Assembly (NCBI GenBank): GCA_910583845.1
Contig: CAJUAB010000002.1
Location: forward strand, 186,001 to 250,000
DNA length: 64,000 nucleotides
DNA from: an uncultured Acetatifactor sp.
Lineage (GTDB): Bacteria; Bacillota; Clostridia; Lachnospirales; Lachnospiraceae
Reading direction: 5' to 3'
Positions 8,798 to 18,294 of this stretch are shown in pieces. The stretch's first letter is position 1. Each line of letters starts with the position of its first letter. The translations under genes and the position numbers were made by a program. A model generated the notes under the pieces. That model had not been told where the DNA came from. It did not search any database and was given only the letters and a program-made list of their open reading frames with translations.

Positions 8798-9673
8798 ATG
8801 GACCAGGCTGAACAATTACGAATAATCAAAGCGGGACAGCAATCCAGACCCCTGGCCAGAGTAATTACCGTCACCAGCGGCAAGGGCGGTGTGGGCAAAT
8901 CCAACACTTCCATCAATCTGGCGATCCAGTTTCGCAAGATGGGACAGCGGGTGATTATCCTGGACGCGGATTTTGGGCTGGCCAATATAGAGATCATGTT
9001 CGGCACAGTGCCCAGACACAATCTGTGCGACCTTATTTATCAGGGCAAGAATATTAAGGAAATCATTACCTGGGGAGCCATGGACGTAGGGTTTATCTCC
9101 GGCGGGTCGGGGATTGTGGGTATGGCGAATTTGAGCCGGGACTATCTGGTATATATTATACGGAATCTGGCGCAACTGGACGCGATTGCCGATATTATAA
9201 TCGTAGATACCGGCGCGGGGATCTCGGACGCGGTTCTGGAGTTTCTGGTGGCCAGCGGCGAGATTCTGCTGGTTACCACGCCGGAGCCCACTTCCATCAC
9301 AGACTCCTATTCTCTGCTGAAATCCCTGAGCATTCATCCCAGGTACGACAGCAGTACCACCGCGGTAAAGATGATCGCCAACAAAGTGGAGAAAGAAGAG
9401 GAGGGGGAAGCTCTCTTCAATAAACTGAATGCCGTGGTGGCCAGATATCTGAAGATTCCTATCAGCTATCTGGGAGTGATTCCCCAGGACCCGCTGCTGG
9501 CAAAGGCTGTGATGCAGCAGACACCGGTTTCCATTCAGAGCCCGGGGGCCAGGTCTACCCAGGCCTATGAGAGAATTGCGGCGAAGCTGATGAACCGTGA
9601 GGAGAGCAGCGGACCGCCCCGGCGTGGTATGGCGGCGTTTTTCTCCCATATAATATCAGGGAGAAAGATTTAG
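8798..9673 (+). CDS. flhG: Flagellar number regulator FlhG (MinD/ParA-like ATPase)
   Basis: This 291-residue MinD-type ATPase has the deviant Walker A SGKGGVGKSN (about residues 26-35), Walker B IIIVDTGAGI and the switch region DADFGLANIEIMFG. FlhG counts flagella and stimulates the FlhF GTPase. Its N-terminal 20 residues (DQAEQLRIIKAGQ) resemble the FlhF-activating DQAxxLR segment. The ATG at 8798 follows GAGGAAAGG; an in-frame TTG at 8780 lies upstream of that site. A hairpin and a 36-base structured repeat follow before the next gene. Confidence 0.95.
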   Translation: MDQAEQLRIIKAGQQSRPLARVITVTSGKGGVGKSNTSINLAIQFRKMGQRVIILDADFGLANIEIMFGTVPRHNLCDLIYQGKNIKEIITWGAMDVGFISGGSGIVGMANLSRDYLVYIIRNLAQLDAIADIIIVDTGAGISDAVLEFLVASGEILLVTTPEPTSITDSYSLLKSLSIHPRYDSSTTAVKMIANKVEKEEEGEALFNKLNAVVARYLKIPISYLGVIPQDPLLAKAVMQQTPVSIQSPGARSTQAYERIAAKLMNREESSGPPRRGMAAFFSHIISGRKI

Positions 9674-9683
9674 AGGAAGCGTT

Positions 9684-9705
9684 CTGCGGGGCCCGAGGCC
9701 CGCAG
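9684..9705 (+). other. Intra-operon hairpin after flhG
   Basis: CTGCGGG (9684-9690) and CCCGCAG (9699-9705) can pair across an eight-base loop. No T-run follows, so it looks like an mRNA processing or stability element, not a terminator. Confidence 0.5.
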
Positions 9706-9731
9706 GGGGGATTGCGGAACAGAGCACAATG

Positions 9732-9767
9732 GAATCCATGCACCGCCGGGATTCTGCTGTCATGAAT
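9732..9767 (+). repeat. 36-base structured repeat, copy A
   Basis: This copy is the same length as copy B at 20137-20172 and differs from it at six positions, five of them in the loop. The arms GAATCC (9732-9737) and GGATTC (9749-9754) can pair. A CATG near the 5' arm and another at 9761-9764 are self-complementary and could close a pseudoknot. It sits just before the ribosome site of the PilZ gene. Confidence 0.5.
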
Positions 9768-9781
9768 AAGGAGGTGCCACA

Positions 9782-10522
9782 ATGAACAACATGATATCCA
9801 ATTTTATTGAACCGGGCAACAAGATTGAGATCCAGATGGTGGAACCGCGGGATAACAAGAGCAATGAACCTCCTAAGACTTACATCAGCCAGATCCAGGA
9901 TATCCTGTCGGAGAACCAGCTGGAGCTTGTAATGCCCATGGAAAAGACAAAATTGATTCTCCTCCCCATGGATAAGGAGTATAACCTGGTTGTCTACTCC
10001 AGCAATAATCTCTTTCAGTGTTTTGCCAGAATCATTGACCGTTATAAGAGTGACAACATATATACGCTGGTGGTGGAGCTGACCAGCAATCTGCGCAAAT
10101 ATCAGAGAAGAGAGTACTATCGGTTCAGCTGTGTGCTGGAGATGAATTCCCGGAATCTGGAAGAGGAGGAGGTAAGGGCCATTGAAGAGAGGGACCCCTA
10201 CAGCAATCTGATTCCGGGACTGCCGCTGAAGCGCAGCGTCATCGTAGATATCAGCGGCGGCGGACTTCGTTTTCTGTCCACTCACCCCTATGAGCCCGGC
10301 AGCCTGATTTATATCAGCTATAATCTGGTTTTGCGCGGCAAAAAGAAGGAGTATGAGCTTGTGGGAAAGGTCCTGAGTTCGGAGAAACAGCGGGACCGGA
10401 AAAATACCTATGAGCACCGGGTGCAGTATGTGGATATTGATGTAGATGTGAGAGAAGAGATAATCAAGTATATTTTTGAGGAAGAGAGAAAGCATAGAAA
10501 AAAGGAACGGCTGGGATTATGA
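9782..10522 (+). CDS. PilZ-domain flagellar brake protein (YcgR/YpfA-like)
   Basis: This 246-residue protein has a YcgR-like N-terminal domain (residues 1-100) and a C-terminal PilZ domain. The c-di-GMP motifs are present: the arginine motif QRREYYRF at about 115-122 and DISGGGLRF (D-x-S-x-x-G) near 158. Proteins of this type bind c-di-GMP and slow or stop the flagellar motor. Its place between flhG and cheB supports a motility role. The ATG follows AAGGAGGTG. The stop overlaps the cheB start (ATGA). Confidence 0.88.
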   Translation: MNNMISNFIEPGNKIEIQMVEPRDNKSNEPPKTYISQIQDILSENQLELVMPMEKTKLILLPMDKEYNLVVYSSNNLFQCFARIIDRYKSDNIYTLVVELTSNLRKYQRREYYRFSCVLEMNSRNLEEEEVRAIEERDPYSNLIPGLPLKRSVIVDISGGGLRFLSTHPYEPGSLIYISYNLVLRGKKKEYELVGKVLSSEKQRDRKNTYEHRVQYVDIDVDVREEIIKYIFEEERKHRKKERLGL

Positions 10523-11598
10523 CGAAAAAAATATTGGTAGTAGATGACTCTGCACTCATGAGAAGGGTACTGTGTGATATAATAAACAGTGATGAAAGGT
10601 TCGAGGTTGCCGACCGGGCCAATGACGGTCTGGAGGCGTTGGAGCTGTTGAAAAAGAACAGCTATGATGTGGTGGTGCTGGATGTGAATATGCCCCGGAT
10701 GAACGGCCTGCAGCTCCTGTATGAACTGCGGAAGGCCAGGATCTCCGTTCGGATTATGATGGCCAGCACGGATACCAGAGACGGAGCCAGGACTACTCTG
10801 GACGCATTGGAACTGGGTGCCCTGGATTTCGTACATAAACCGGATAATGCCGTAAGTTGTAGAGCGGAGGATTTCAGAAAGGACTTTCTGAATACCCTCG
10901 CCGCGGTGGCAGACAGCCGGCCTCCGGCTCTGGAGAGCAAGGTTGTTAAACAGGAGGTCCGTACCACCACCCGGAAGATCGTGGAGATTGCCAGAAAGCA
11001 CGGGACGGGCATCAGCGGCAAAAAAATTGTCGCCATAGCCAGCTCCACCGGAGGTCCCAAGTCCCTGCAGTCCGTTATTCCCAGACTGCCGGCGGAGCTG
11101 CAGGCGCCGGTGCTCATCGTCCAGCATATGCCCAAGGGTTTTACCGCTTCTCTGGCGGACCGTCTGGACTGTCTCGGAGAGATCCGGGTGAAGGAGGCGG
11201 CGGAGGGAGACGAACTGCAAAACGGAAGAGTCTACCTGTCCATGGGCGGAAAACATATGAATGTGAGAAACGGCGCTTCCGGCAGGCCGGTGATCCACTA
11301 TTCCGACGAACCCAACCGCGAGGGGGTGAAGCCCTGTGCCAACTATATGTATGAATCCCTGATGGAATGCGGGTTTGACGAGATCATATGTGTTGTTCTC
11401 ACGGGAATGGGAGCGGACGGAACGGAGGGCATAAAGAACCTGAAATCAAAGAAAAAGGTACATGTAATCGCACAGGACCAGGAGACCAGCGTGGTGTATG
11501 GCATGCCCCGGAGTGTCGCGAAGGCGGGGCTCGCTGATCAGATTGTGCCGCTGGAGCAGATTGCGCAGGAGATTATACTAAACGTGGGGGTAAAATGA
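10519..11598 (+). CDS. cheB: Chemotaxis methylesterase/deamidase CheB
   Basis: This 359-residue protein has an N-terminal receiver (D9, D10, phospho-acceptor D55) and a C-terminal methylesterase domain. The catalytic triad motifs are visible: Ser in ASSTGGPK, His in VQHMPKGF and Asp in GMGADGTEG. It demethylates and deamidates receptors during adaptation. Its start overlaps the PilZ stop. No cheR is present in the window, so the matching methyltransferase must be elsewhere. Confidence 0.97.
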   Translation: MTKKILVVDDSALMRRVLCDIINSDERFEVADRANDGLEALELLKKNSYDVVVLDVNMPRMNGLQLLYELRKARISVRIMMASTDTRDGARTTLDALELGALDFVHKPDNAVSCRAEDFRKDFLNTLAAVADSRPPALESKVVKQEVRTTTRKIVEIARKHGTGISGKKIVAIASSTGGPKSLQSVIPRLPAELQAPVLIVQHMPKGFTASLADRLDCLGEIRVKEAAEGDELQNGRVYLSMGGKHMNVRNGASGRPVIHYSDEPNREGVKPCANYMYESLMECGFDEIICVVLTGMGADGTEGIKNLKSKKKVHVIAQDQETSVVYGMPRSVAKAGLADQIVPLEQIAQEIILNVGVK

Positions 11599-11599
11599 T

Positions 11600-13714
11600 A
11601 TGGACATAAGCCAGTATCTTGAGATTTTCATTGACGAGAGCAATGAGCACTTACAGAACCTGAATACGCAGATTCTGAATCTGGAGACGGACCCGGAGAA
11701 TATGGATACCATCAATGAGATTTTCCGGGCGGCGCATTCCCTGAAGGGTATGGCCGGCACTATGGGCTACAAGCGTATGCAGACCCTGACACATGATATG
11801 GAGAATGTGTTTTCCGAGGTAAGGAACGGGAATATCAAGGTGACCCCTCATATGGTGGATATTTTGTTTCAGTGCCTGGATGCTCTGGACGAGTATGTGA
11901 ATAATGTCAAGGAGTCCGCCGACGAGGGCACCAATGAGAACGAGCCATTGATCCGGCAGCTGAATGCCGTGCTGGACAGCCCGGAAAAGCAGAAAGAGAG
12001 TGCGCCTGCGGAGCCGAAGGAAAAGGCTGTGGAGACCGGGGACGCCCGCAAATGGCTGGAGATCAAACTGGATTCGGCTCAGCAGCATGTGATAAAGGAG
12101 GCCACAAAACAGGGTAAAAATGTATTTGGCCTGACGGTTACCGTACAGGAGAGCTGCATTCTGAAAGCCGCCAGGGCGTTTCTGGTATTCAAGGCGGTGG
12201 AAGAACTGGGTGAGATTATTGTGTCCAATCCTTCTGCCCAGGATGTGGAAGATGAGAAGTTTGATCTGGATTTCAGTCTGATCATTGTGTCTGATGGGGA
12301 TATTGAGACGCTGAAAGCCGCTGCCGCCAATGTGTCGGAGATCTCTTCGGTGGTGGGCGAGGCTATTGTGCTGGAGAATATGTCTACAAAGGATAAGTAT
12401 GAGGAGGTTCCCCGGGAGCCTCAACCTCAGGAGGTTCCGGAAGTGACAGTGGAGCAGAGCCCCGCTCCCGCGGTGGAGTCGGCAGCGCCTGCGATGGAGC
12501 CCGCGGCCAAAACGGCGGCTTCCAAGACAGGAGACAAAAAGCAGGCTCCCGGGAAGCCGGTGGTGAACCGTACTGTCCGTGTGGACATTGAGAAGCTGGA
12601 TGTGCTGATGAACCTGGTAAGTGAGCTGATTATCGCCAAAAACTCCCTTGTATCAGTGTCCAATCAGGTGCAGGGTCAGAATCAGAGCGTCAACGAGCAG
12701 ATTGAATATCTGGAAAATGTGACTACAAATCTGCATGAGTCTGTCATGAAGGTGAGGATGGTGCCCATCGAGAGCGTGGTGAGCAAGTTCCCCAGGATGA
12801 TTCGTGATCTGTCCAAGAAACTGGACAAAAAGATGGAACTTTATATGACAGGAGAGGAGACCGAACTGGACCGCACGGTGGTGGATGAGATCGGCGACCC
12901 TTTGATGCATCTGCTGCGCAATTCCGCTGACCACGGGCTGGAATCTGCCGAACTTCGTGTCCAGAGAGGAAAGCCTGCCGTGGGCTCTATTTTCCTGGAT
13001 GCCTATCAGGACGGCAACAATGTGGTGATTGAGGTCCGGGACGACGGCAATGGTATAGATGTGGAGGCTGTGAAAAGCAAAGCGTTGGAACGGGGGGCCG
13101 TAACTCCGGAGCAGGCAGCCAATATGACGGATAAGGAGATTATCGACCTGCTGTTCCTGCCCAGCTTTTCTACCGCAAAAAAGGTTACGGATGTATCGGG
13201 CAGAGGCGTGGGACTGGATGTGGTGAAGTCCAAAATCGAGGCTTTGAGCGGAGAGGTGGAGGTCAAGAGCAAGCTCGGAGAAGGAAGTACCTGGACCATC
13301 CGGCTTCCTCTGACGCTGGCGATTATTCAGGCGCTGATGGTAGTTGTCGGCGGAGAAAAATATGCCATATCCCTGGGGACGATTCAGACGATTGAAGATA
13401 TTGCTCCCGAAGATATCAGACTGGTGCAGAATAAGGAAGTTATTCATTTAAGAGGGTCAGTAATCCCCCTGATCCGCCTGTCCAATGTGCTGGATGTGGA
13501 AAGCACCAAATCTCCCGAAGAGCATCTGATGGTGGTTATTGTGAAAAAGGGAGATAAACTGGCAGGTCTGGTGATTGACGATATGATTGGCCAGCAGGAA
13601 ATCGTTATTAAGTCCCTGGGAAAATTTATCAAGCAGTGCAAATTCATCAGTGGCGCGACGATTCTTGGAGACGGCGAGGTAGCGCTGATTCTGGATGCCA
13701 ACGCACTTATATAG
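11600..13714 (+). CDS. cheA: Chemotaxis histidine kinase CheA
   Basis: This 704-residue kinase phosphorylates CheY and CheB. The HPt domain has the phospho-accepting H46 (AAHSLKGM). A CheY-binding P2-like domain lies at about 155-250. A proline/alanine/glutamate-rich linker (about 270-310) is followed by the dimerisation domain, then the ATPase with N box LLRNSADHGLE, G1 DDGNGID and G2 GRGVGLDVV, and a C-terminal CheW-like domain. All key residues are intact. It starts one base after the cheB stop, and GGGGG at 11586 could serve as the ribosome site. Confidence 0.97.
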   Translation: MDISQYLEIFIDESNEHLQNLNTQILNLETDPENMDTINEIFRAAHSLKGMAGTMGYKRMQTLTHDMENVFSEVRNGNIKVTPHMVDILFQCLDALDEYVNNVKESADEGTNENEPLIRQLNAVLDSPEKQKESAPAEPKEKAVETGDARKWLEIKLDSAQQHVIKEATKQGKNVFGLTVTVQESCILKAARAFLVFKAVEELGEIIVSNPSAQDVEDEKFDLDFSLIIVSDGDIETLKAAAANVSEISSVVGEAIVLENMSTKDKYEEVPREPQPQEVPEVTVEQSPAPAVESAAPAMEPAAKTAASKTGDKKQAPGKPVVNRTVRVDIEKLDVLMNLVSELIIAKNSLVSVSNQVQGQNQSVNEQIEYLENVTTNLHESVMKVRMVPIESVVSKFPRMIRDLSKKLDKKMELYMTGEETELDRTVVDEIGDPLMHLLRNSADHGLESAELRVQRGKPAVGSIFLDAYQDGNNVVIEVRDDGNGIDVEAVKSKALERGAVTPEQAANMTDKEIIDLLFLPSFSTAKKVTDVSGRGVGLDVVKSKIEALSGEVEVKSKLGEGSTWTIRLPLTLAIIQALMVVVGGEKYAISLGTIQTIEDIAPEDIRLVQNKEVIHLRGSVIPLIRLSNVLDVESTKSPEEHLMVVIVKKGDKLAGLVIDDMIGQQEIVIKSLGKFIKQCKFISGATILGDGEVALILDANALI

Positions 13715-13761
13715 AGAAACTTAAAAACAGCAGATTCCCGCAGAGTACACTGATTGATCTG

Positions 13762-13779
13762 CGGACACCCAGGTGTCCG
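13762..13779 (+). other. Hairpin between cheA and cheW
   Basis: CGGACA and TGTCCG arms around CCCAGG form a small hairpin, flanked on both sides by a direct GATTGATC repeat. The 131-base gap holds nothing else visible. No T-run follows, so termination is unlikely. Confidence 0.45.
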
Positions 13780-13845
13780 TGGATTGATCATCGGGGGTGT
13801 GTTCGGAGGGAATATGCGGAACTTAAATAAGAAGGGGATAACGAG

Positions 13846-14331
13846 ATGGAAGAGATAAAGGTAGTCGAGAGCAACGATACGGCCAGCGCGGCGATAACAC
13901 AGCAGTTTATTGTAGTACGTCTGGGTGATGAGCAGTATGGTGTGGACATCCGGTTTATTGATAATATTGTGAGAATGCAGAAGATTACCCGTGTACCTAA
14001 AGTGGCATCGTACCTCAAGGGCGTGATTAATCTGCGCGGAGAGGTAATTCCCATCATGAGTCTGCGGCTGAAAATGTTTTTGCCGGAGGATGAGATTACC
14101 AAAGCCACCCGTATCATAATCCTGAAGCTGGGACAGTATGGCAGTATAGGCATCATAGTGGACGAGGTGAAGGAAGTGGTCACACTGGAGGAAGGGCAGA
14201 TCGAAAAGGTTGCCTACGATTCCAAGGACGACAAGATGAATTTTATCGGAGGAATCGGCAAATATGAGGGCGGATTGATTTCGCTGCTTGATTTCAATCT
14301 GGTAATGCAGGAGAGAGAAAATACTCCATAA
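13846..14331 (+). CDS. cheW: Chemotaxis coupling protein CheW
   Basis: This 161-residue single CheW/SH3-like domain protein couples receptors to CheA. Typical motifs are FIVVRLGDEQYGVDI, TRVPKVASYLKGVINLRG and IGIIVDEVKEVV. It has a short acidic N-terminal tail of about 15 residues. It has its own ribosome site (AAGGGG at 13832) after a gap of 131 bases that carries a hairpin, so it may be expressed at a different level from cheA. Confidence 0.97.
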   Translation: MEEIKVVESNDTASAAITQQFIVVRLGDEQYGVDIRFIDNIVRMQKITRVPKVASYLKGVINLRGEVIPIMSLRLKMFLPEDEITKATRIIILKLGQYGSIGIIVDEVKEVVTLEEGQIEKVAYDSKDDKMNFIGGIGKYEGGLISLLDFNLVMQERENTP

Positions 14332-14364
14332 TCAATCATGAAACGCTAGTTAAGGAGAGTACTT

Positions 14365-14982
14365 ATGCCAGAGATGAGTTTGGAACATGTAACAAACAAT
14401 TATTTGGACGTGTTGCGTGAGATCGGTAATATCGGCGCCGGCAATGCCATGACGGCGCTCTCCCAGATGTTGCAGAGCAAGGTGGATATGCAGGTTCCCC
14501 AGGTGCGGCTTCTGGAGTTTTCGGAAGTCGGGGCCATGGTCGGCGGCGAAGAGCAGCTGATGGTGGGGGTGCTTCTGGGCGTGGAAGGAGATATTACCGG
14601 CAGCATCATGTTTTTGGTGGAACTGGGAGCCGCCAAGGGATTGGTCAAAAAGATGATGATGGGCTATGATTCCGGACAGCCGGGGCTGGATGAGATGGAA
14701 ACTTCCGCCATGATGGAACTTAGCAATATCATAACAGGTGCATACCTTAATTCATTGGCCACATTGACCAATTTGTGCATTTTTCCTACGCCGCCGAGCC
14801 TGACTGTAGATATGGCGGGTGCGATTCTGAGTGTGCCCGCCATTATGTTTGGGGAACTGGGTGACAATATTCTGATGATCCAGTCCCGATTTTTCGATGA
14901 AGTGGAGGTAGACGGATATTTTATTTTGATCCCTGATTTGCCATCATATCAAAAGATTTTATCTGCATTGGGCATTGTATAG
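14365..14982 (+). CDS. cheC: CheY-P phosphatase CheC
   Basis: This 205-residue CheC-family phosphatase has both active-site helices: EIGNIGAGNAMTAL (about residues 20-33) and MMELSNIITGAYLN (about 117-130). Each has the required Glu and Asn. With CheD it forms the Firmicute adaptation module. The ATG follows AAGGAGAG. The gene order cheW-cheC-cheD is the standard one. Confidence 0.95.
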   Translation: MPEMSLEHVTNNYLDVLREIGNIGAGNAMTALSQMLQSKVDMQVPQVRLLEFSEVGAMVGGEEQLMVGVLLGVEGDITGSIMFLVELGAAKGLVKKMMMGYDSGQPGLDEMETSAMMELSNIITGAYLNSLATLTNLCIFPTPPSLTVDMAGAILSVPAIMFGELGDNILMIQSRFFDEVEVDGYFILIPDLPSYQKILSALGIV

Positions 14983-15009
14983 GGCTAAGCGAGGAGGCGG
15001 AATGTACGG

Positions 15010-15495
15010 ATGGGTAATATCATTACAGTTGGTATGGCGGATTTAAAAACTTGTAAGAGCCCTGATGGATTGATTACCTTAGGGCTTGGGTCCTGTATCG
15101 GAATTGCCATAAGAGACCCAAAAACAGGAATCGGTGGTCTGGCGCATATTATGCTGCCGGACAGCACATCGATCCGGGGCAACCAGAACATAGCCAAATT
15201 TGCGGATACCGGGATTGTGGAACTGGTGCGGCAAATGGAAAAACTGGGGGCTTCCAGGGCCAGGATGGTTGCGAAGATAGCGGGGGGAGCCACCATGTTC
15301 CAGGCCATGAGCAAGAATAATCTGATGAATGTGGGTGAGCGCAACGCGGCGGCATCCAAAGCGGTTCTGAAGCAGCTCAATATTCCTTTGCTGGCTTCGG
15401 ATACAGGGGCCAATTATGGAAGAACAGTTACTTTTTTCCCGGAGACAGGAGATTTTCATATCCGGGCGGTGGGAAGAAATGAAACCGTCATATAG
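15010..15495 (+). CDS. cheD: Chemoreceptor glutamine deamidase CheD
   Basis: This 161-residue protein has catalytic Cys29 (GLGSCIGIAI) and His46 (GLAHIMLP). CheD deamidates receptor glutamines and is held by CheC until CheY-P rises. The length is normal. It starts 27 bases after cheC with GGAGGCGG in between. Confidence 0.96.
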   Translation: MGNIITVGMADLKTCKSPDGLITLGLGSCIGIAIRDPKTGIGGLAHIMLPDSTSIRGNQNIAKFADTGIVELVRQMEKLGASRARMVAKIAGGATMFQAMSKNNLMNVGERNAAASKAVLKQLNIPLLASDTGANYGRTVTFFPETGDFHIRAVGRNETVI

Positions 15496-15540
15496 GGAAA
15501 AGTTATTCCGGTTTGCCGTGGAGCGTATAGTGAGGTAGAC

Positions 15541-15804
15541 ATGAAGAGAAAATTAATACCGGTGATTATGATGCTGGTATCAGGGGCAATCTGCTGCCTG
15601 TTTACCATGGTTCGGGGAGAAAGCCTTCTGTTTCGGATGACGACGCTTTTAGGCGCTATGCTGTTGTTCTATGGACTTGGATGGGTACTGTGCAGTGTTT
15701 TGAACTATTTTGACAGTGAGAATGAAAAACGACTGGCGGCGGAGACAGCAATGTCAGAGGAGGAAGCCGCGGAAGAGGAAGCGGGCCCGGGAATTGCGGA
15801 ATAA
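15541..15804 (+). CDS. Small two-helix membrane protein of the fla/che operon
   Basis: I do not recognise a family for this 87-residue protein. Two hydrophobic segments (about residues 6-23 and 33-53) are followed by an acidic alanine/glutamate-rich tail of 30 residues. It sits between cheD and fliA with normal spacing and codon use, so it is probably real and co-transcribed. A membrane-associated motility role is an inference from position only. Confidence 0.7.
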   Translation: MKRKLIPVIMMLVSGAICCLFTMVRGESLLFRMTTLLGAMLLFYGLGWVLCSVLNYFDSENEKRLAAETAMSEEEAAEEEAGPGIAE

Positions 15805-15846
15805 GGACATGGAACTGACAGCGAGTAATACGGAAAGGAGAGTACC

Positions 15847-16620
15847 ATGGATGATGCAGGTAGAAGGAAGCTCTGGGAAGAGTATATGAGAACCAGATCG
15901 CCGGAGCTTCGGGAAAAGATTATTCTGGAATATGCGCCCTTAGTCAAGACCGTGGCGGGGAGACTCAGCATGTACCTCGGCTATAATGTGGAATATGACG
16001 ACCTGGTCAGTTATGGTATTTTTGGACTGATTGACGCAATTGACAAGTTTGATACTCTTAAGGAAGTAAAGTTTGAGACTTATGCCAGTCTGCGGATCAG
16101 GGGATCTATATTGGACCAAATCCGCAAGATGGACTGGATTCCCAGGACCATCCGGCAGAAGCAGAAGCAGATTGACACCGTAATCCGGAAAATCGAGACG
16201 GAGACCGGAAGAAGCGCGACGGATGAAGAGATTGCTCAGGGACTGGGCATCTCGGACGATGAATATACGGATTGGCAGTCCCAGATGAAGATCACGGGAC
16301 TGGTATCTCTGAATGAGTATATAGAGCAGGGAAGTGAGATCTCTCAGGACGGCGGCCAGCATACGGCGGCCAGGTTTGTAAGTCCGGAAGAGAATGTGGA
16401 AAAGCAGGAACTCGCCAGGATACTTGGAGAGGCGCTGGAACTGCTGACAGAAAAAGAAAAAAAGGTCATTACCCTTTATTATTACGAAGATCTGACATTG
16501 AAGGAGATCAGCAATGTGCTGGGAGTCTCAGAATCCCGGATCTCTCAGCTGCATACCAGGGCGCTTCAGAAAATGAGGGGAAAGATGGGAAATTATATGG
16601 GTATTCTCAGGGACCGTTAA
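15847..16620 (+). CDS. fliA: Flagellar sigma factor FliA (sigma 28 / SigD)
   Basis: This 257-residue sigma-28 family factor transcribes late flagellar and chemotaxis genes. Region 2 has DDLVSYGIFGLIDAIDKFD and the FETYASLRIRG stretch. Region 3 and region 4 follow, with LTEKEKKVITLYYYEDLTL and an HTH at SRISQLHTRA. The ATG follows GGAAAGGAGAG. Its location at the end of the che genes matches sigD in Bacillus. Confidence 0.97.
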   Translation: MDDAGRRKLWEEYMRTRSPELREKIILEYAPLVKTVAGRLSMYLGYNVEYDDLVSYGIFGLIDAIDKFDTLKEVKFETYASLRIRGSILDQIRKMDWIPRTIRQKQKQIDTVIRKIETETGRSATDEEIAQGLGISDDEYTDWQSQMKITGLVSLNEYIEQGSEISQDGGQHTAARFVSPEENVEKQELARILGEALELLTEKEKKVITLYYYEDLTLKEISNVLGVSESRISQLHTRALQKMRGKMGNYMGILRDR

Positions 16621-16666
16621 GGTACTCCTGAAAGGCAAAATGACTTCGAAAAGGAGGTAGTAAGGA

Positions 16667-18256
16667 ATGGCTGTGAACGGTTATTTTCAACTGGTGAATA
16701 TCCAAGGCGGCTTTGGCGTAAAATGTGTGCCGCCCAAGGATGGTGGGGATGCGATTCAGATCAATGAACTCATGGAATACCTGGGAAAGCGGGGCATAAC
16801 CGGAGACGCTGCCATGATTAAAAAGGCTGTTGGCGCGGACACGGTGCAGACGGTGATGTTGGGGCCGGGTATTTGTCCGCCGGAACAGGAAAGCTATAAG
16901 CTGGAGATCAGTGAGGATTCCATGACCGCGACTGTGCGTTTCTATCCGCCCTCCGAGACCGGGCAGCGTATGAATATGGAAGAGTTCATAAAGGATCTAC
17001 AGTACAAGAAGATCGTCTATGGAGTCAATCAGGAGCTGCTCAAGAAACATTTTCGCAAGGGCGAGTACTGCAAGGATCTGGTGGTGGCGGAGGGGAAACC
17101 TCCCCGTCATGGCACAGACGCGCAGATTCAGTATTTTTTCAATACGGATACGCATGCGGTTCCCACATTGAAAGCAGACGGCAGTGTGGACTTTTTTAAC
17201 CTCAATACCATCAATCACTGTAAGAAAGGCGATCTGCTGGCTCAGATTATCCCGGAAGACCCGGGGGAGTATGGACGCAATGTGGCCGGGGCGCAGATCA
17301 AGCCGCGGAATGTGAAACGTGCGACTCTTCGATTTGGAAAGAACGTGCTTCAATCGGAGGACCGCCTGACCATAACCTCTCAGGTGGATGGCTGTGTGTC
17401 GCTGGTGGATGACCAGGTGTTTGTGTCTGACCTGTATGAGGTGGAGAACGTGGATAACAGCACCGGAAATATAGAGTTTGAGGGCAGTGTGCAGGTGAAC
17501 GGCAATGTCTGTTCCGGGTTCAGCGTGATTGCCCAGGGCAATGTGATCGTCCAGGGCGTGGTGGAAGGCGCGTATATCCGCGCGGACGGAGACATCGTGA
17601 TTACCAGGGGAATGAACGGTATGAGCAAAGGCCGTCTGGAGGCGGGCGGCAATATCATCGCCAAGTTTCTGGAGAATTCCACGGCCAATGCCGCGGGATA
17701 CGTGTCCGCGGAATCTATTCTGCACAGTAAGGTTATGGCGGGCAGTGAGATTACTGTCACGGGCCGGAGAGGCTTTGTCACCGGCGGCCATGTGTGTGCC
17801 GGGCATAAGATCAGCGCCAAAAACCTGGGAGCCAGTCTGGGCGCGTCCACTTTGGTGGAGGTTGGGGTGAATCCGGGACTGAAAGCCGAATATCAGGCAT
17901 TGCAGGAGGAACTTCTGGAGATCCAGAAGGTGATTAAGAAGACACAGCCCATCCTTACCAATTATGCGGAGAAGAAGGCCAAGGGAATCCAGTTCACGCC
18001 GGAGCAGGTAAAATATATCCGTTCCCTGATTGTACTGACTGACAACAAGAGAAAAGAGCTTCAGGAGAAAAGCAAAAAATGGAATGAATTGCAGGCGGCC
18101 TTTGAGGGGCAGAATGATGCCTGTGTGGAAGTTACCGGAGAGGCATTTCCTGGTACGGTTATAGTGATTAAGGATGTCTCCATGTCACTGCGCAGCAGTT
18201 ATCAGCACTGTCGTTTCAAGCGGATTGGCGGAGATGTAAAAATGATTGGACTGTAG
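16667..18256 (+). CDS. fapA: Flagellar assembly protein A (FapA, DUF342)
   Basis: This 529-residue DUF342 protein has an N-terminal domain, a central right-handed beta-solenoid built from glycine/valine/asparagine-rich turns (SVQVNGNVCSGFSVIAQGNV, then repeated G.I.A-type turns at about 270-400), and a C-terminal coiled coil (about 405-475). In other bacteria FapA influences polar localisation of FlhF and motility. Its site next to fliA is common in Clostridia. The start has AAAGGAGG at 16650. Confidence 0.85.
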   Translation: MAVNGYFQLVNIQGGFGVKCVPPKDGGDAIQINELMEYLGKRGITGDAAMIKKAVGADTVQTVMLGPGICPPEQESYKLEISEDSMTATVRFYPPSETGQRMNMEEFIKDLQYKKIVYGVNQELLKKHFRKGEYCKDLVVAEGKPPRHGTDAQIQYFFNTDTHAVPTLKADGSVDFFNLNTINHCKKGDLLAQIIPEDPGEYGRNVAGAQIKPRNVKRATLRFGKNVLQSEDRLTITSQVDGCVSLVDDQVFVSDLYEVENVDNSTGNIEFEGSVQVNGNVCSGFSVIAQGNVIVQGVVEGAYIRADGDIVITRGMNGMSKGRLEAGGNIIAKFLENSTANAAGYVSAESILHSKVMAGSEITVTGRRGFVTGGHVCAGHKISAKNLGASLGASTLVEVGVNPGLKAEYQALQEELLEIQKVIKKTQPILTNYAEKKAKGIQFTPEQVKYIRSLIVLTDNKRKELQEKSKKWNELQAAFEGQNDACVEVTGEAFPGTVIVIKDVSMSLRSSYQHCRFKRIGGDVKMIGL

Positions 18257-18294
18257 CGCATATATAACGCTTTTTATGGGAAAGGGATGATCAT